Shown here: one piece after another, positions 28,198-37,187 of the stretch | Numbering within the stretch: the stretch's first letter is position 1 | Layout of the letters: every line of letters starts with the position of its first letter | Assembly (NCBI RefSeq): GCF_036885605.1 | Contig: NZ_CP142523.1 | Coordinates: forward strand, 868,001-932,000 | DNA: 64,000 bases | Source of the DNA: Janthinobacterium sp. TB1-E2 | GTDB taxonomy: Bacteria; Pseudomonadota; Gammaproteobacteria; Burkholderiales; Burkholderiaceae_D | Reading direction: 5' to 3' | Program-made: the position numbers and the translations under genes | The notes under the pieces: generated by a model | The model's input: the letters and a program-made list of their open reading frames with translations, nothing else | Database searches by the model: none | What the model was told of the DNA's origin: nothing

Positions 28198-29988
28198 ATG
28201 GGTCAATACGTCGCGCCAATCCGGGATATGCAATTCGTCCTGCATGAGTTCCTGCAAGTGGAAGAAGAACTGAAGCAAATGCCGTCGTACGCCGACGTCG
28301 ACGCCGACATCATCAACCAGGTGCTGGAAGAGGGCGGCAAATTCACCTCCGAAGTACTGTTCCCGCTGAACCACTCGGGCGACCGCGAAGGCTGCCACCA
28401 TGACCCCGTCACGAAAAGCGTGACCACGCCTAAAGGTTTCAAGGAAGCCTACAAGCAGTACGTCGAAGGCGGCTGGGCGGCACTGGCTTGCGATCCGGAA
28501 TACGGCGGCCAGGGCTTGCCTGTCGTGCTGAACAATTCCTTCTATGAAATGCTGAACTCGTCGAACCAGGCCTGGTCCATGTACCCGGGCCTGTCGCACG
28601 GCGCCTACGAGTGCCTGAAGGAACACGGCACCGACCACCAGAAGGAAGTCTATCTGCCGAAACTGGTGTCGGGCGAATGGACGGGCACCATGTGCCTGAC
28701 CGAACCGCACTGCGGCACCGACCTGGGCCTGCTGCGCTCGAAAGCGCTGCCTGAGGCGGACGGTTCCTGGACCATCACCGGCAACAAGATCTTCATCTCG
28801 GCCGGCGAGCACGACATGGCGGAAAACATCCTGCACCTGGTGCTGGCCCGCGTGCCGGACGCGCCGGAAGGCTCGAAAGGCATCTCGCTGTTCCTGGTGC
28901 CGAAATTCCTGCCGAACGCGGACGGCACGGTCGGTGAACGCAACCCGATCACCTGCGGCGCCATCGAAGAAAAAATGGGCATCCACGGTAACTCGACCTG
29001 CCAGATGAACCTGGACGGCGCGAAAGGCTGGATCATCGGCCAGCCGAACAAGGGTCTCAACGCCATGTTCGTCTTCATGAACGCGGCCCGCCTGGGCGTG
29101 GGCATGCAGTCGCTGGGCCTGACGGAAATCGCGTACCAGAACGCGCTGATCTACGCCAAGGACCGCACGCAAATGCGTTCGCTGTCCGGCATCAAGAACC
29201 CGGAACTGCCGGCCGACCGCATCATCGTGCACCCTGATGTGCGCCGCATGCTGTTGACGGGCAAAGCCTACGCCGAAGGCGCGCGCGCTTTCACCTCGTA
29301 CGTGGCGCTGCAGATCGACCGCGAACTGCACCACCCCGACGCCGACGTGCGCAAGGAAGCGGCCGACGAAGTGGCGCTGCTGACCCCTGTCATCAAGGCC
29401 TTCATCACCGACAACGCCTGGATCGCCACTTCGGACGCGATGCAAGTGTTCGGCGGCCACGGCTACATCTCGGAATGGGGCATGGAACAGTATGTGCGCG
29501 ACGCGCGCATCAACATGATCTATGAAGGCACGAACACGATCCAGTCGCTGGACCTGTTGGGCCGCAAGATCCTCGGCGACAACGGCGCCAAGCTGCGCAA
29601 GTTCGGCGAAAAGATCAAGGCTTTCGTCGAAGACAACGGCACCGATGAAGCGATGAGCGAATTCGTCACCCCACTGGGCGACCTGGGCGACAAAGTCACC
29701 AAGCTGACCATGGAAATCGGCATGAAGGCCTTCCAGAATCCGGACGAAGTGGGCGCGGCATGCGTGCCTTACCTGCGCGTCGTCGGCCACATGATCTACA
29801 GCTATCTGTTCGCGCAGATGGCCAAGATCGCCCTCGAAAAAGAATCCAGCGGCGACAAGTTCTACACCGCCAAACTGGCTACCGCACGTTTCTACTTCGC
29901 CCGCTTGCAGCCTGAAACGGCAACCCTGATCCGTCAGGCGCGTTCCGGTTCGGCCAACCTGATGGCACTCGACGCAGACCTGTTCTAA
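28198..29988 (+). CDS. Acyl-CoA dehydrogenase (large, DmdC/AcdA-type)
   Basis: 596-residue FAD acyl-CoA dehydrogenase, longer than the 380-residue classical enzymes, with extra N- and C-terminal domains. Recognisable parts are CDPEYGGQGLP, MCLTEPHCGTDLG, ITGNKIFISAGEHD, and the catalytic-base region MIYEGTNTIQSLDLLGRKIL with Glu443. It catalyses the first oxidation of beta-oxidation and passes electrons to ETF. It is the first structural gene of the operon, with a good ribosome-binding site (ttcaggaga). Confidence 0.92.
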   Translation: MGQYVAPIRDMQFVLHEFLQVEEELKQMPSYADVDADIINQVLEEGGKFTSEVLFPLNHSGDREGCHHDPVTKSVTTPKGFKEAYKQYVEGGWAALACDPEYGGQGLPVVLNNSFYEMLNSSNQAWSMYPGLSHGAYECLKEHGTDHQKEVYLPKLVSGEWTGTMCLTEPHCGTDLGLLRSKALPEADGSWTITGNKIFISAGEHDMAENILHLVLARVPDAPEGSKGISLFLVPKFLPNADGTVGERNPITCGAIEEKMGIHGNSTCQMNLDGAKGWIIGQPNKGLNAMFVFMNAARLGVGMQSLGLTEIAYQNALIYAKDRTQMRSLSGIKNPELPADRIIVHPDVRRMLLTGKAYAEGARAFTSYVALQIDRELHHPDADVRKEAADEVALLTPVIKAFITDNAWIATSDAMQVFGGHGYISEWGMEQYVRDARINMIYEGTNTIQSLDLLGRKILGDNGAKLRKFGEKIKAFVEDNGTDEAMSEFVTPLGDLGDKVTKLTMEIGMKAFQNPDEVGAACVPYLRVVGHMIYSYLFAQMAKIALEKESSGDKFYTAKLATARFYFARLQPETATLIRQARSGSANLMALDADLF

Positions 29989-30002
29989 GACTTGAGGAAA
30001 AT

Positions 30003-32402
30003 ATGACCAATTTCATCGTTAAAAAAGTAGCCGTCCTCGGCGCCGGCGTGATGGGCGCGCAGATCGCCGCCCATTGCATCAACGCGAAAGTGCCGGTCGT
30101 GCTGTTCGACCTGCCAGCGAAGGAAGGTCCAAAGAATGGCATCGTGCTGCGCGCCATCGAGAACCTGAAAAAGCTGTCGCCTGCCCCGCTGGGCAACAAG
30201 GATGACGCCGCGCTGATCCAGGTCGCCAACTACGAAGACAACCTGGACCTGCTGGCCGGTTGCGACCTGATCATCGAAGCCATCGCCGAGCGCATGGACT
30301 GGAAACACGACCTGTACCAGAAGGTCGCACCGCACATCGGCCCGAACGCGATCTTCGCCTCGAACACCTCGGGCCTGTCGATCACCAAGCTGGCCGAAGG
30401 CTTCGACGCCGACCTGAAATCGCGCTACTGCGGCGTGCACTTCTTCAACCCGCCGCGCTATATGCACCTGGTCGAAATCATCCCGACCGAGTTCACCAAG
30501 CCTGAAATCAGCGACCAGCTGGAAGGCTTTTTGACCACCACCCTGGGCAAGGGCGTGGTACGCGCCAAGGATACGCCGAACTTCATCGCCAACCGCGTTG
30601 GCGTGTTCGGCATCCTGGCCATCGTCCACGAAGCTGAAAAATTCGGCCTGTCCGTGGACGTCGTCGATGATTTGACTGGCGCCAAGCTGGGCCGCGCCAA
30701 GTCGGGCACCTTCCGCACGGCGGACGTAGTTGGCCTGGACACCATGGGCCATGTGATCAAGACCATGCAGGACTACCTGCCGAACGATCCGTTCGCCGCC
30801 GTCTACAAGACGCCGGAAGTGCTGGCCAAGCTGGTGGAAAAAGGCGCGCTGGGCCAGAAGAGCGGCGCAGGCTTCTACAAGAAGGTCGGCAAGGAAATTC
30901 AACGCCTGGACTTCGCCACCGGTGAATACGTGGCCGGCGGCGCCAAGGCCGCCGACATCATTGCCCGCATCCTGAAAGAAAAGGATCCGGTCAAGAAGAT
31001 GAAGGCGCTGCGCGAATCGACGAACCCGCAAGGCCAGTTCCTGTGGGCGATCTTCCGCGACGCTTTCCACTACATCGCCATTCACCTCGACACTGTGGCC
31101 GACAATGCGCGCGACATCGACTTCGCCATGCGCTGGGGCTTCGGCTGGAACGTCGGTCCGTTTGAAACGTGGCAGGCATCGAACTGGCTGCAAGTGGCCA
31201 ACTGGGTCAAGGAAGACATCGACGCCGGCCACGCGCTGTGCAACGCACCGCTGCCAGCCTGGGTCTTCGAAGGTCCGGTCGCTGAAAAAGGCGGCGTGCA
31301 CACGCCGGAAGGTTCGTACTCCGCCGTGTCGAACAGCTTCGTGCCACGCTCGACCCTGTCCGTGTATGACCGCCAGCCATTCCGCGCGCCCGTCCTGGGC
31401 AGTGGCGCCATCGACGGCAAGACCGCCGGCACCACCGTCTTCGAAGACGAATCCGTGCGTGTCTGGCATACGGGCGACGATGTGTTGATCATCTCGTTCA
31501 AGACCAAGATGCACGTGATCGGCGAAGGCGTGATCAACGGCCTGAAACTGGCGCTGGCAGAAGCCGAGAAGAATTTCAAGGGCCTGGTGATCTGGCACGC
31601 GGACGCAGCCGAAGGCGGCGCCTTCTCGGCCGGCGCCGACCTGCAATCGGCCCTGCCGGCGTTCATGCAAGGCGGTGTGAAAGCCGTCGATCCGATCATC
31701 GCCGAACTGCAGAACACCTTCATGTCGCTGAAATACGCGAACGTGCCGGTGATCGCCGCGGTCGCTGGCCTGGCACTGGGCGGCGGTTGCGAACTGGCCC
31801 TGCACGCATCGAAGCGCGTGGCCTCGATCGAGTCCTACATCGGCCTGGTGGAAGTGGGCGTGGGCCTGATTCCTGCCGGCGGCGGCTTGAAGGAAGCGGC
31901 GCAGCGCGCCTACAAGGAAGCCAAGGGTAACGACATCCTGCAATTCCTGAAGACGGGTTTCACCAACGCAGCCACCGCCAACGTGTCGAAATCGGCGCTG
32001 GAAGCGAAGAAGATGGGTTACCTGAAGGAAGACGACGTGATCGTGTTCAACGCCTACGAGCTGCTGCACGTGGCCAAGGTCGAAGCGCGCGCCATGTTCG
32101 ACGCCGGCTTCCGTCCAGCGCTCCCATCGCTGATCCAGGTCACGGGCCGTTACGGCTGGGGCACCATCAAGGCGCAGCTGGTCAACATGCGCGACGGCGG
32201 CTTCATTTCGGCGCACGATTTCAAGCTGGGCGAGATGATCGCCGAGATCGTATCGGGCGGCGACGTGGACCAGGGCAGCTTCGTCAGCGAACAGTGGCTG
32301 CTGGATATGGAACGCAAGGCATTCCTGGAGCTGTTGAACCATCCGAAAACCCAGGAACGGATCATGGGCATGATGCAAACCGGTAAGCCGGTACGCAACT
32401 AA
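30003..32402 (+). CDS. 3-hydroxyacyl-CoA dehydrogenase / enoyl-CoA hydratase fusion
   Basis: 799-residue bifunctional enzyme for steps two and three of beta-oxidation. The NAD-binding 3-hydroxyacyl-CoA dehydrogenase comes first (VLGAGVMGAQIAAHC at 9-23; SNTSGLSITKLAEG). The crotonase domain follows (about 490-700, with SAGADLQSAL, GLALGGGCELALHASKRVA and EVGVGLIPAGGGLKEAA). This order is the reverse of E. coli FadB and matches the FadN/betaproteobacterial type. It lies 14 bp behind the dehydrogenase and its thiolase partner is 34168-ending fadA. Confidence 0.93.
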   Translation: MTNFIVKKVAVLGAGVMGAQIAAHCINAKVPVVLFDLPAKEGPKNGIVLRAIENLKKLSPAPLGNKDDAALIQVANYEDNLDLLAGCDLIIEAIAERMDWKHDLYQKVAPHIGPNAIFASNTSGLSITKLAEGFDADLKSRYCGVHFFNPPRYMHLVEIIPTEFTKPEISDQLEGFLTTTLGKGVVRAKDTPNFIANRVGVFGILAIVHEAEKFGLSVDVVDDLTGAKLGRAKSGTFRTADVVGLDTMGHVIKTMQDYLPNDPFAAVYKTPEVLAKLVEKGALGQKSGAGFYKKVGKEIQRLDFATGEYVAGGAKAADIIARILKEKDPVKKMKALRESTNPQGQFLWAIFRDAFHYIAIHLDTVADNARDIDFAMRWGFGWNVGPFETWQASNWLQVANWVKEDIDAGHALCNAPLPAWVFEGPVAEKGGVHTPEGSYSAVSNSFVPRSTLSVYDRQPFRAPVLGSGAIDGKTAGTTVFEDESVRVWHTGDDVLIISFKTKMHVIGEGVINGLKLALAEAEKNFKGLVIWHADAAEGGAFSAGADLQSALPAFMQGGVKAVDPIIAELQNTFMSLKYANVPVIAAVAGLALGGGCELALHASKRVASIESYIGLVEVGVGLIPAGGGLKEAAQRAYKEAKGNDILQFLKTGFTNAATANVSKSALEAKKMGYLKEDDVIVFNAYELLHVAKVEARAMFDAGFRPALPSLIQVTGRYGWGTIKAQLVNMRDGGFISAHDFKLGEMIAEIVSGGDVDQGSFVSEQWLLDMERKAFLELLNHPKTQERIMGMMQTGKPVRN

Positions 32403-32413
32403 GCCTGACGTCG

Positions 32414-32911
32414 ATGACGATCCTGTCCATTATTTTTAAAGTATTGCTGCGCGTGAGGCCAAGCATGGTGTATGACCGTATCAAACAACAGATGATGGAC
32501 ACCTTGCCCTTCGTGCGGCTGCTGGGGATCAGCATCGACGACATCGGCGCCGGCACCTCGAAGGTGTCGATGCCGGAAGATCCAAAACTGAATAATCACC
32601 TGGGCACGCAGCATGCGGGCGCCTTGTTTACCCTGGCCGAAACGGCTTCCGGCGCGGCCATGGCTGGCGGCTTCGCCGAGCTGATACTGGGCTTGCGCCC
32701 GGTGGCCAAGGAGTCGCGCATCCAGTACCAGAAGGTGGCCCGGGGCGCGACGCGCGCCGAAGGCCGGGTACCGGGCGACCTGGCTGCCTTGAAGGCGCAG
32801 CTGGCGCAGGATGGCAAGGTGGCGTTTCCCGTGGAGGTCGATATTTTCGACGCCGAAGGCACGCTGGCGGCACAGGTGACGGTGGACTGGTATTTGTCGC
32901 AGAAGCGATAG
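32414..32911 (+). CDS. Hotdog-fold thioesterase-like protein (DUF4442/PaaI type)
   Basis: 165 residues with a hotdog core: NNHLGTQHAGALFTLAETASGAAMAG is the active-site helix region of PaaI-like thioesterases. It probably hydrolyses stray acyl-CoA or supports CoA recycling in the operon. The ATG at 32414 is 11 bp after the upstream stop. A later ATG (32465) would also leave the core intact. It sits between the fusion enzyme and thiolase. Confidence 0.78.
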   Translation: MTILSIIFKVLLRVRPSMVYDRIKQQMMDTLPFVRLLGISIDDIGAGTSKVSMPEDPKLNNHLGTQHAGALFTLAETASGAAMAGGFAELILGLRPVAKESRIQYQKVARGATRAEGRVPGDLAALKAQLAQDGKVAFPVEVDIFDAEGTLAAQVTVDWYLSQKR

Positions 32912-32971
32912 GCCAGCATCCTGGACATTCGACAGAACACGAACCTCGTTCAACATCTTTGAAAGCATAAA

Positions 32972-34168
32972 ATGAGCAAACAACTTCAAGACGCGTACAT
33001 CGTCTCTGCAACCCGCACCCCGATCGGCAAGGCGCCGCGCGGCATGTTCAAGAACACCCGCCCGGACGACCTGCTGGTGCGCGTGCTGCAATCGGCCCTG
33101 GCGCAAGCGCCTGGCCTCGACCCGGCTTTGATCACCGACGCCATCATCGGCTGCTCGTTCCCGGAAGCGGAGCAGGGCTTCAATATCGCGCGTAACTCGG
33201 TGCTGCTGGCCGGCTTGCCGAAAACCGTCGGCGGCGTCACCGTCAACCGTTACTGCGCTTCGGGCATCACGGCCATCGCCATGGCGGCCGACCGCATCCG
33301 CGTGGGCGAAGCCGACGTGATGATCGCCGGCGGCATCGAATCGATGTCGATGGTACCGATGATGGGTCACCACCCATCGATGAACCTGGACATGTTCAGC
33401 GACGAGAACATCGGCATGGCTTACGGCATGGGCCTGACGGCCGAGAAAGTGGCGCAGCAATGGAAAGTGTCGCGCGAACAGCAGGATGCGTTCTCCGTTG
33501 AATCGCACCGCCGCGCCATCGCCGCGCAGCAAGCCGGTTTCTTCAAGGCCGAAACGACGCCCGTGGAAATCATCACGCGTACGCCGAACCTGGCTACCGG
33601 CCAGGTCGCTGTAACGCGCCGCACCGTCGACACGGACGAAGGCGCGCGCGCCGATTCGTCGATGGAATCGCTGGCAAAACTGAAGCCGGTGTTCGCCGCC
33701 AAGGGTTCCGTCACGGCCGCCAACAGCTCGCAGATGTCCGACGGCGCCGGTGCGCTGTTGATCGTCAGCGAAAAAATCCTGCGCGAGCACAACCTGACCC
33801 CGCTGGCGAAATTCTCCTCGTTCGCCGTGCGCGGCGTGCCGCCGGAAATCATGGGCATCGGTCCTAAATTTGCCATTCCCGCGGCATGCGCCGCCGCCGG
33901 CATCACGCAAGACCAGCTGGACTGGATCGAGCTGAACGAAGCGTTTGCCGCCCAAGCCTTGGCCGTCATCGGCGACCTGGGCCTGGACCCATCGAAGGTC
34001 AACCCGATGGGCGGCGCGATCGCCCTGGGCCACCCGCTGGGCGCGACCGGTGCCATCCGCGCCGCCACCGTGATCCACGCACTGCAGCGCACCAAGCAGA
34101 AGTACGGCATGGTCACGATGTGCGTCGGTGCGGGCATGGGCGCGGCAGGTATTTTCGAACGCGTCTAA
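32972..34168 (+). CDS. fadA: Acetyl-CoA C-acyltransferase (3-ketoacyl-CoA thiolase)
   Basis: 398-residue thiolase. The acylated cysteine is Cys95 in VNRYCASGITAIAMA, the catalytic His is in GGAIALGHPLGATG, and the second cysteine is in MVTMCVGAGMGAAGIFE. It cleaves 3-ketoacyl-CoA with CoA and completes the beta-oxidation cycle of the operon. A hairpin and T-rich run follow. Confidence 0.94.
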   Translation: MSKQLQDAYIVSATRTPIGKAPRGMFKNTRPDDLLVRVLQSALAQAPGLDPALITDAIIGCSFPEAEQGFNIARNSVLLAGLPKTVGGVTVNRYCASGITAIAMAADRIRVGEADVMIAGGIESMSMVPMMGHHPSMNLDMFSDENIGMAYGMGLTAEKVAQQWKVSREQQDAFSVESHRRAIAAQQAGFFKAETTPVEIITRTPNLATGQVAVTRRTVDTDEGARADSSMESLAKLKPVFAAKGSVTAANSSQMSDGAGALLIVSEKILREHNLTPLAKFSSFAVRGVPPEIMGIGPKFAIPAACAAAGITQDQLDWIELNEAFAAQALAVIGDLGLDPSKVNPMGGAIALGHPLGATGAIRAATVIHALQRTKQKYGMVTMCVGAGMGAAGIFERV

Positions 34169-34193
34169 GTTCGACGGGCTAAAGCAATAAAAC

Positions 34194-34233
34194 AGGGCGC
34201 TGCGGGATTACCCCGGCGCCCTTTATCTTTTTG
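34194..34233 (+). terminator. Terminator/attenuator after fadA
   Basis: agggcgc (34194-34200) pairs with gcgccct (34216-34222), followed by ttatcttttt. It ends just before the last crotonase gene, so that gene may be expressed at lower level. Confidence 0.65.
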
Positions 34234-34241
34234 GAGACGAC

Positions 34242-35021
34242 ATGGATATTTTGTGCAGCAAGAGCGAGGGCATCCTGACCCTGGAATTCAACCGCCTGGA
34301 ACGCAAGAATGCGATCACGGGTGCCATGTACCAGACCCTGGCCGACGCGCTGGTGGCGGCCGAGACCGATGATGAAGTGCGCGCCATCCTGATCTGCGGC
34401 AAGCGCGAGATTTTCACGGCCGGTAACGACCTCGACGACTTCATGAAGACGGCGCGCCCGAAAGATGGCTCGCTCGACCATGACCGTCCCGTGTTCCAGT
34501 TCATGCGTGCCCTGTACGGCAGCAGCAAGCCCGTGGTGGCGGCTGTTTCCGGTCCCGCCATCGGCATCGGTACCACCTTGCTGATGCATTGCGACCTCGT
34601 CTATGCGGCCGACAACGCCAGCTTCTCGATGCCGTTCACGCAGCTGGGCCTGTGCCCGGAATTCGGCTCCAGCCTGCTGCTCACGCAACTGGCCGGCTAC
34701 CCGCGCGCGGCGGAAAAGCTGATGCTGGGCGAAGCGTTCCCTGCCAGCGAAGCGCTGGAAATGGGCCTGGTCTCGAAAGTCGTGCCCCTGTACGACTTGA
34801 TGACGTACGCGCAAGGCCAGGCGGCCAAGCTGGTAGCCTTGCCAGCGGCCTCCATCCGCGCCACCAAGCGATTGATGAAGCAAAGCCGCATGGAGCCGAT
34901 GAAGGCGGCCATCGCCGAGGAAAACAAACTGTTCAGCGCCATGCTGGGTGGCGCCGAGGCGAAGGAAGCGTTTACGGCCTTCTTTGAAAAACGCAAGCCG
35001 GATTTCAAACAGTTTGCATAA
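34242..35021 (+). CDS. Enoyl-CoA hydratase/isomerase family protein
   Basis: 259-residue crotonase-fold protein. Oxyanion-hole segments are FTAGNDLDDFM (about 61-71) and VSGPAIGIGTTLLMHCDLVYA, and the catalytic-region loop is MPFTQLGLCPEFGSSLLL. The Asn-Asp in the first loop and the missing second Glu suggest an isomerase (delta3,delta2-enoyl-CoA type) rather than a plain hydratase; this is an inference. Last gene of the beta-oxidation operon. The 140 bp after it hold nothing recognised. Confidence 0.86.
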   Translation: MDILCSKSEGILTLEFNRLERKNAITGAMYQTLADALVAAETDDEVRAILICGKREIFTAGNDLDDFMKTARPKDGSLDHDRPVFQFMRALYGSSKPVVAAVSGPAIGIGTTLLMHCDLVYAADNASFSMPFTQLGLCPEFGSSLLLTQLAGYPRAAEKLMLGEAFPASEALEMGLVSKVVPLYDLMTYAQGQAAKLVALPAASIRATKRLMKQSRMEPMKAAIAEENKLFSAMLGGAEAKEAFTAFFEKRKPDFKQFA

Positions 35022-35161
35022 GGCAGGGCCTGACATCTCGTCGGACCCGGCACCATCTGATTTGGACATGATGATCGGTGATGAGAATGCGGTGGCCGGT
35101 GCTGCCGCAATTCATCGAATGGATTTTTCTCAGCCCCCGGCCTGCGTAGGAGGATGTGCCT

Positions 35162-36103
35162 TCAACGAGTGATGGAAGCGGCCAATTCCGAGCTATCGAG
35201 GAAGAATGCGCGGTTGTCAGCGAGTTTCTCGATCATGAAATCAATAAAAGTCCTCACCCGCAGAGACTGTTCCGCCCGATGCCCATAGTAGATATAGATG
35301 GCGCCGCACTCGCTGACATGCTGCATGAGCAAAGGCACGAGCCGGCCGCTACGGATATGCGGCATCGCCTCGAAACTCCCTAGCTGTCCAATGCCAAGAC
35401 CCGATAACACCGCCCGTGTCTCCATCGCGGTGTCATTCACGCAAATGACGGCCGGTATGTCCCGATGCACAATTTCATCGCCGATCTGGAACTGCCATTG
35501 GGCGACCTTGCCTGTATTTGCCCACCGATAGCCGGTGCAGCTGTGCTGGCTCAGTTCGTCTATCGTCCGAGGAGCGCCGTGGCGCTGAATGTAGTCCGGC
35601 GATGCGCAAACGATCAGCTGAATGGGCACGAGCCGCCGCGCAATCGACCCTCCCGAGGGCGGCGGCCCACCCCGGAAGCCGACATCGGCGCGTCCGCTCA
35701 CCAGATCGGTGAACTGGTCATCGAGCTGGATGTCGAGCTGCACTTTGGGATGGGACTGGTGGAATAATTCGAAAAATTGCCAAAGCACGGACAGCCCCAG
35801 CGACTGGGGAGCGTTGATGCGCAATATCCCGTTCACTTCGTCCTTTGACCGGCGCGCTTCGTCGAGGGACGACGACAGTATGGCCAGTGCCGGTTTCACG
35901 CTGTCGAACAGGCGCTGGCCTTCTTCCGTCAAACTCAGCTTGCGCGTGGTGCGGTGGAACAGGCGCACGCCAAGTGATTTTTCCAGCTGGATCACCGATT
36001 GGCTGGCCGCCTGCGGCGAGATGCCCTGGTCGATGGCCGCGCGCCGCAAACTGCCCAGCGTTGCCGTGCGGACGAAGACGGTAATGGCGCGGATATCGTT
36101 CAT
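35162..36103 (-). CDS. LysR family transcriptional regulator
   Basis: 313 residues: N-terminal winged HTH (FVRTATLGSLRRAAIDQGISPQAASQSVIQLEKSLGVRLFHRTTRKLSLT in the standard LysR layout, about 9-58) and a two-lobed effector domain. It is divergent from the SDR gene across a 110-bp gap that carries a long inverted repeat, so it most likely regulates SDR and LtrA. Codon use looks less GC-extreme than in the flanking operons, fitting an accessory block. Confidence 0.9.
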   Translation of the reverse strand: MNDIRAITVFVRTATLGSLRRAAIDQGISPQAASQSVIQLEKSLGVRLFHRTTRKLSLTEEGQRLFDSVKPALAILSSSLDEARRSKDEVNGILRINAPQSLGLSVLWQFFELFHQSHPKVQLDIQLDDQFTDLVSGRADVGFRGGPPPSGGSIARRLVPIQLIVCASPDYIQRHGAPRTIDELSQHSCTGYRWANTGKVAQWQFQIGDEIVHRDIPAVICVNDTAMETRAVLSGLGIGQLGSFEAMPHIRSGRLVPLLMQHVSECGAIYIYYGHRAEQSLRVRTFIDFMIEKLADNRAFFLDSSELAASITR

Positions 36104-36109
36104 GGAGCG

Positions 36110-36144
36110 AGAATGATTAGCAAGTTTTAGTTGATTATCATTCT
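36110..36144. promoter_or_regulatory. Inverted repeat in the LysR/SDR divergent gap
   Basis: Perfect 8-bp arms agaatgat (36110-36117) and atcattct (36137-36144) separated by 19 bases, directly upstream of the LysR start. It is a candidate binding site for the LysR protein. Confidence 0.45.
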
Positions 36145-36213
36145 AGCATTTGACCACTAGTTCATGCCAATTTTTGCTTCTATCATTCGCCCTTTAAGCA
36201 CCTCGGGAGCAGA

Positions 36214-37074
36214 ATGATGAAGAACGTTCAACAGCACGAATTCAAGCGCGTCTGGTTGATCACCGGTGCATCCAGGGGCATCGGCGCGCTGATTGCAGAG
36301 GCGGCACTGGCGGACGGCAATGCGGTGGTCGCAACCGGGCGTAACGCGGCAGCGGTCGTCGAGCGGCTTGGCACATCCTCCGCGTTGCTGCCGCTTGCGC
36401 TCGACGTGACGAATGAGGAGCAAATCAGGCTGGGCGTGCGTGTTGCGCTGGAACATTTTGGGCGTATTGACGTGCTCGTCAATAATGCGGGCTTCGGTCT
36501 GCTGGCTGCCGTGGAAGAGTCTGGCGATGCGGATGTGAGACGGATGTTTGACACGAATGTCTTCGGCTTGCTGAACGTGACGCGCGCCGTGCTGCCCACA
36601 ATGCGGGCGCAGCGTTCCGGTCACGTGATCAATATTTCATCGATCGGCGGCTATCAGGCTGCGGCAGGGTTCGGGGTGTATTCATCGACAAAATTTGCCG
36701 TCGAAGGCATCACGGAAGCCATGCATACCGAACTCAAGCCACTGGGAATTCACGCCACCATCGTTGAACCAGGTTATTTCCGCACCGATTTCCTCGATGC
36801 CTCATCGCTGCTCGTAGCACCCGATGAAATTGGGGATTACGCGGCGACTTCGGGCGCCGTGCGCAGACAAGCGTTAGCGCTGAACCACAATCAGCCCGGT
36901 GATCCCAAAAAATTGGCGGCCGCCATGCTCCGCCTTGCCGACGCGCCCAATCCGCCACTGCGCCTTCCCATGGGCACCGATACGCTGGCTGCGATTGCTG
37001 CAAAAAACGCCTTTGTGGCACAGGAAATGGAGACGTGGCGCGAGCTCTCCGCATCGACGGATTTTCCCGCCTGA
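36214..37074 (+). CDS. Short-chain dehydrogenase/reductase
   Basis: 286-residue classical SDR: cofactor motif TGASRGIG (about 18-25), NNAG (about 91-94), catalytic Ser in NISSIGG, and YSSTK (Tyr/Lys). Arg after the first Ser and the TGR segment at the end of the second strand suggest NADPH preference. The substrate is unknown. It is divergent from and probably controlled by the LysR gene. Confidence 0.9.
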   Translation: MMKNVQQHEFKRVWLITGASRGIGALIAEAALADGNAVVATGRNAAAVVERLGTSSALLPLALDVTNEEQIRLGVRVALEHFGRIDVLVNNAGFGLLAAVEESGDADVRRMFDTNVFGLLNVTRAVLPTMRAQRSGHVINISSIGGYQAAAGFGVYSSTKFAVEGITEAMHTELKPLGIHATIVEPGYFRTDFLDASSLLVAPDEIGDYAATSGAVRRQALALNHNQPGDPKKLAAAMLRLADAPNPPLRLPMGTDTLAAIAAKNAFVAQEMETWRELSASTDFPA

Positions 37075-37187
37075 CAGAGTTTGACCGGGGGGCCATGCCT
37101 GAATTTGCCCATATAAGCGGTTTGCAGCTGCATCCCCCGATGCTTGAAACCATTATTGATATCGCGTTCGCTGGCAAGGAATAACGC

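Noticed and set aside
28171..32378. Long minus-strand frames opposite the acyl-CoA dehydrogenase and the HCDH/ECH fusion
   Set aside because: Codon-composition shadows of strongly expressed plus-strand genes; no recognisable domains.
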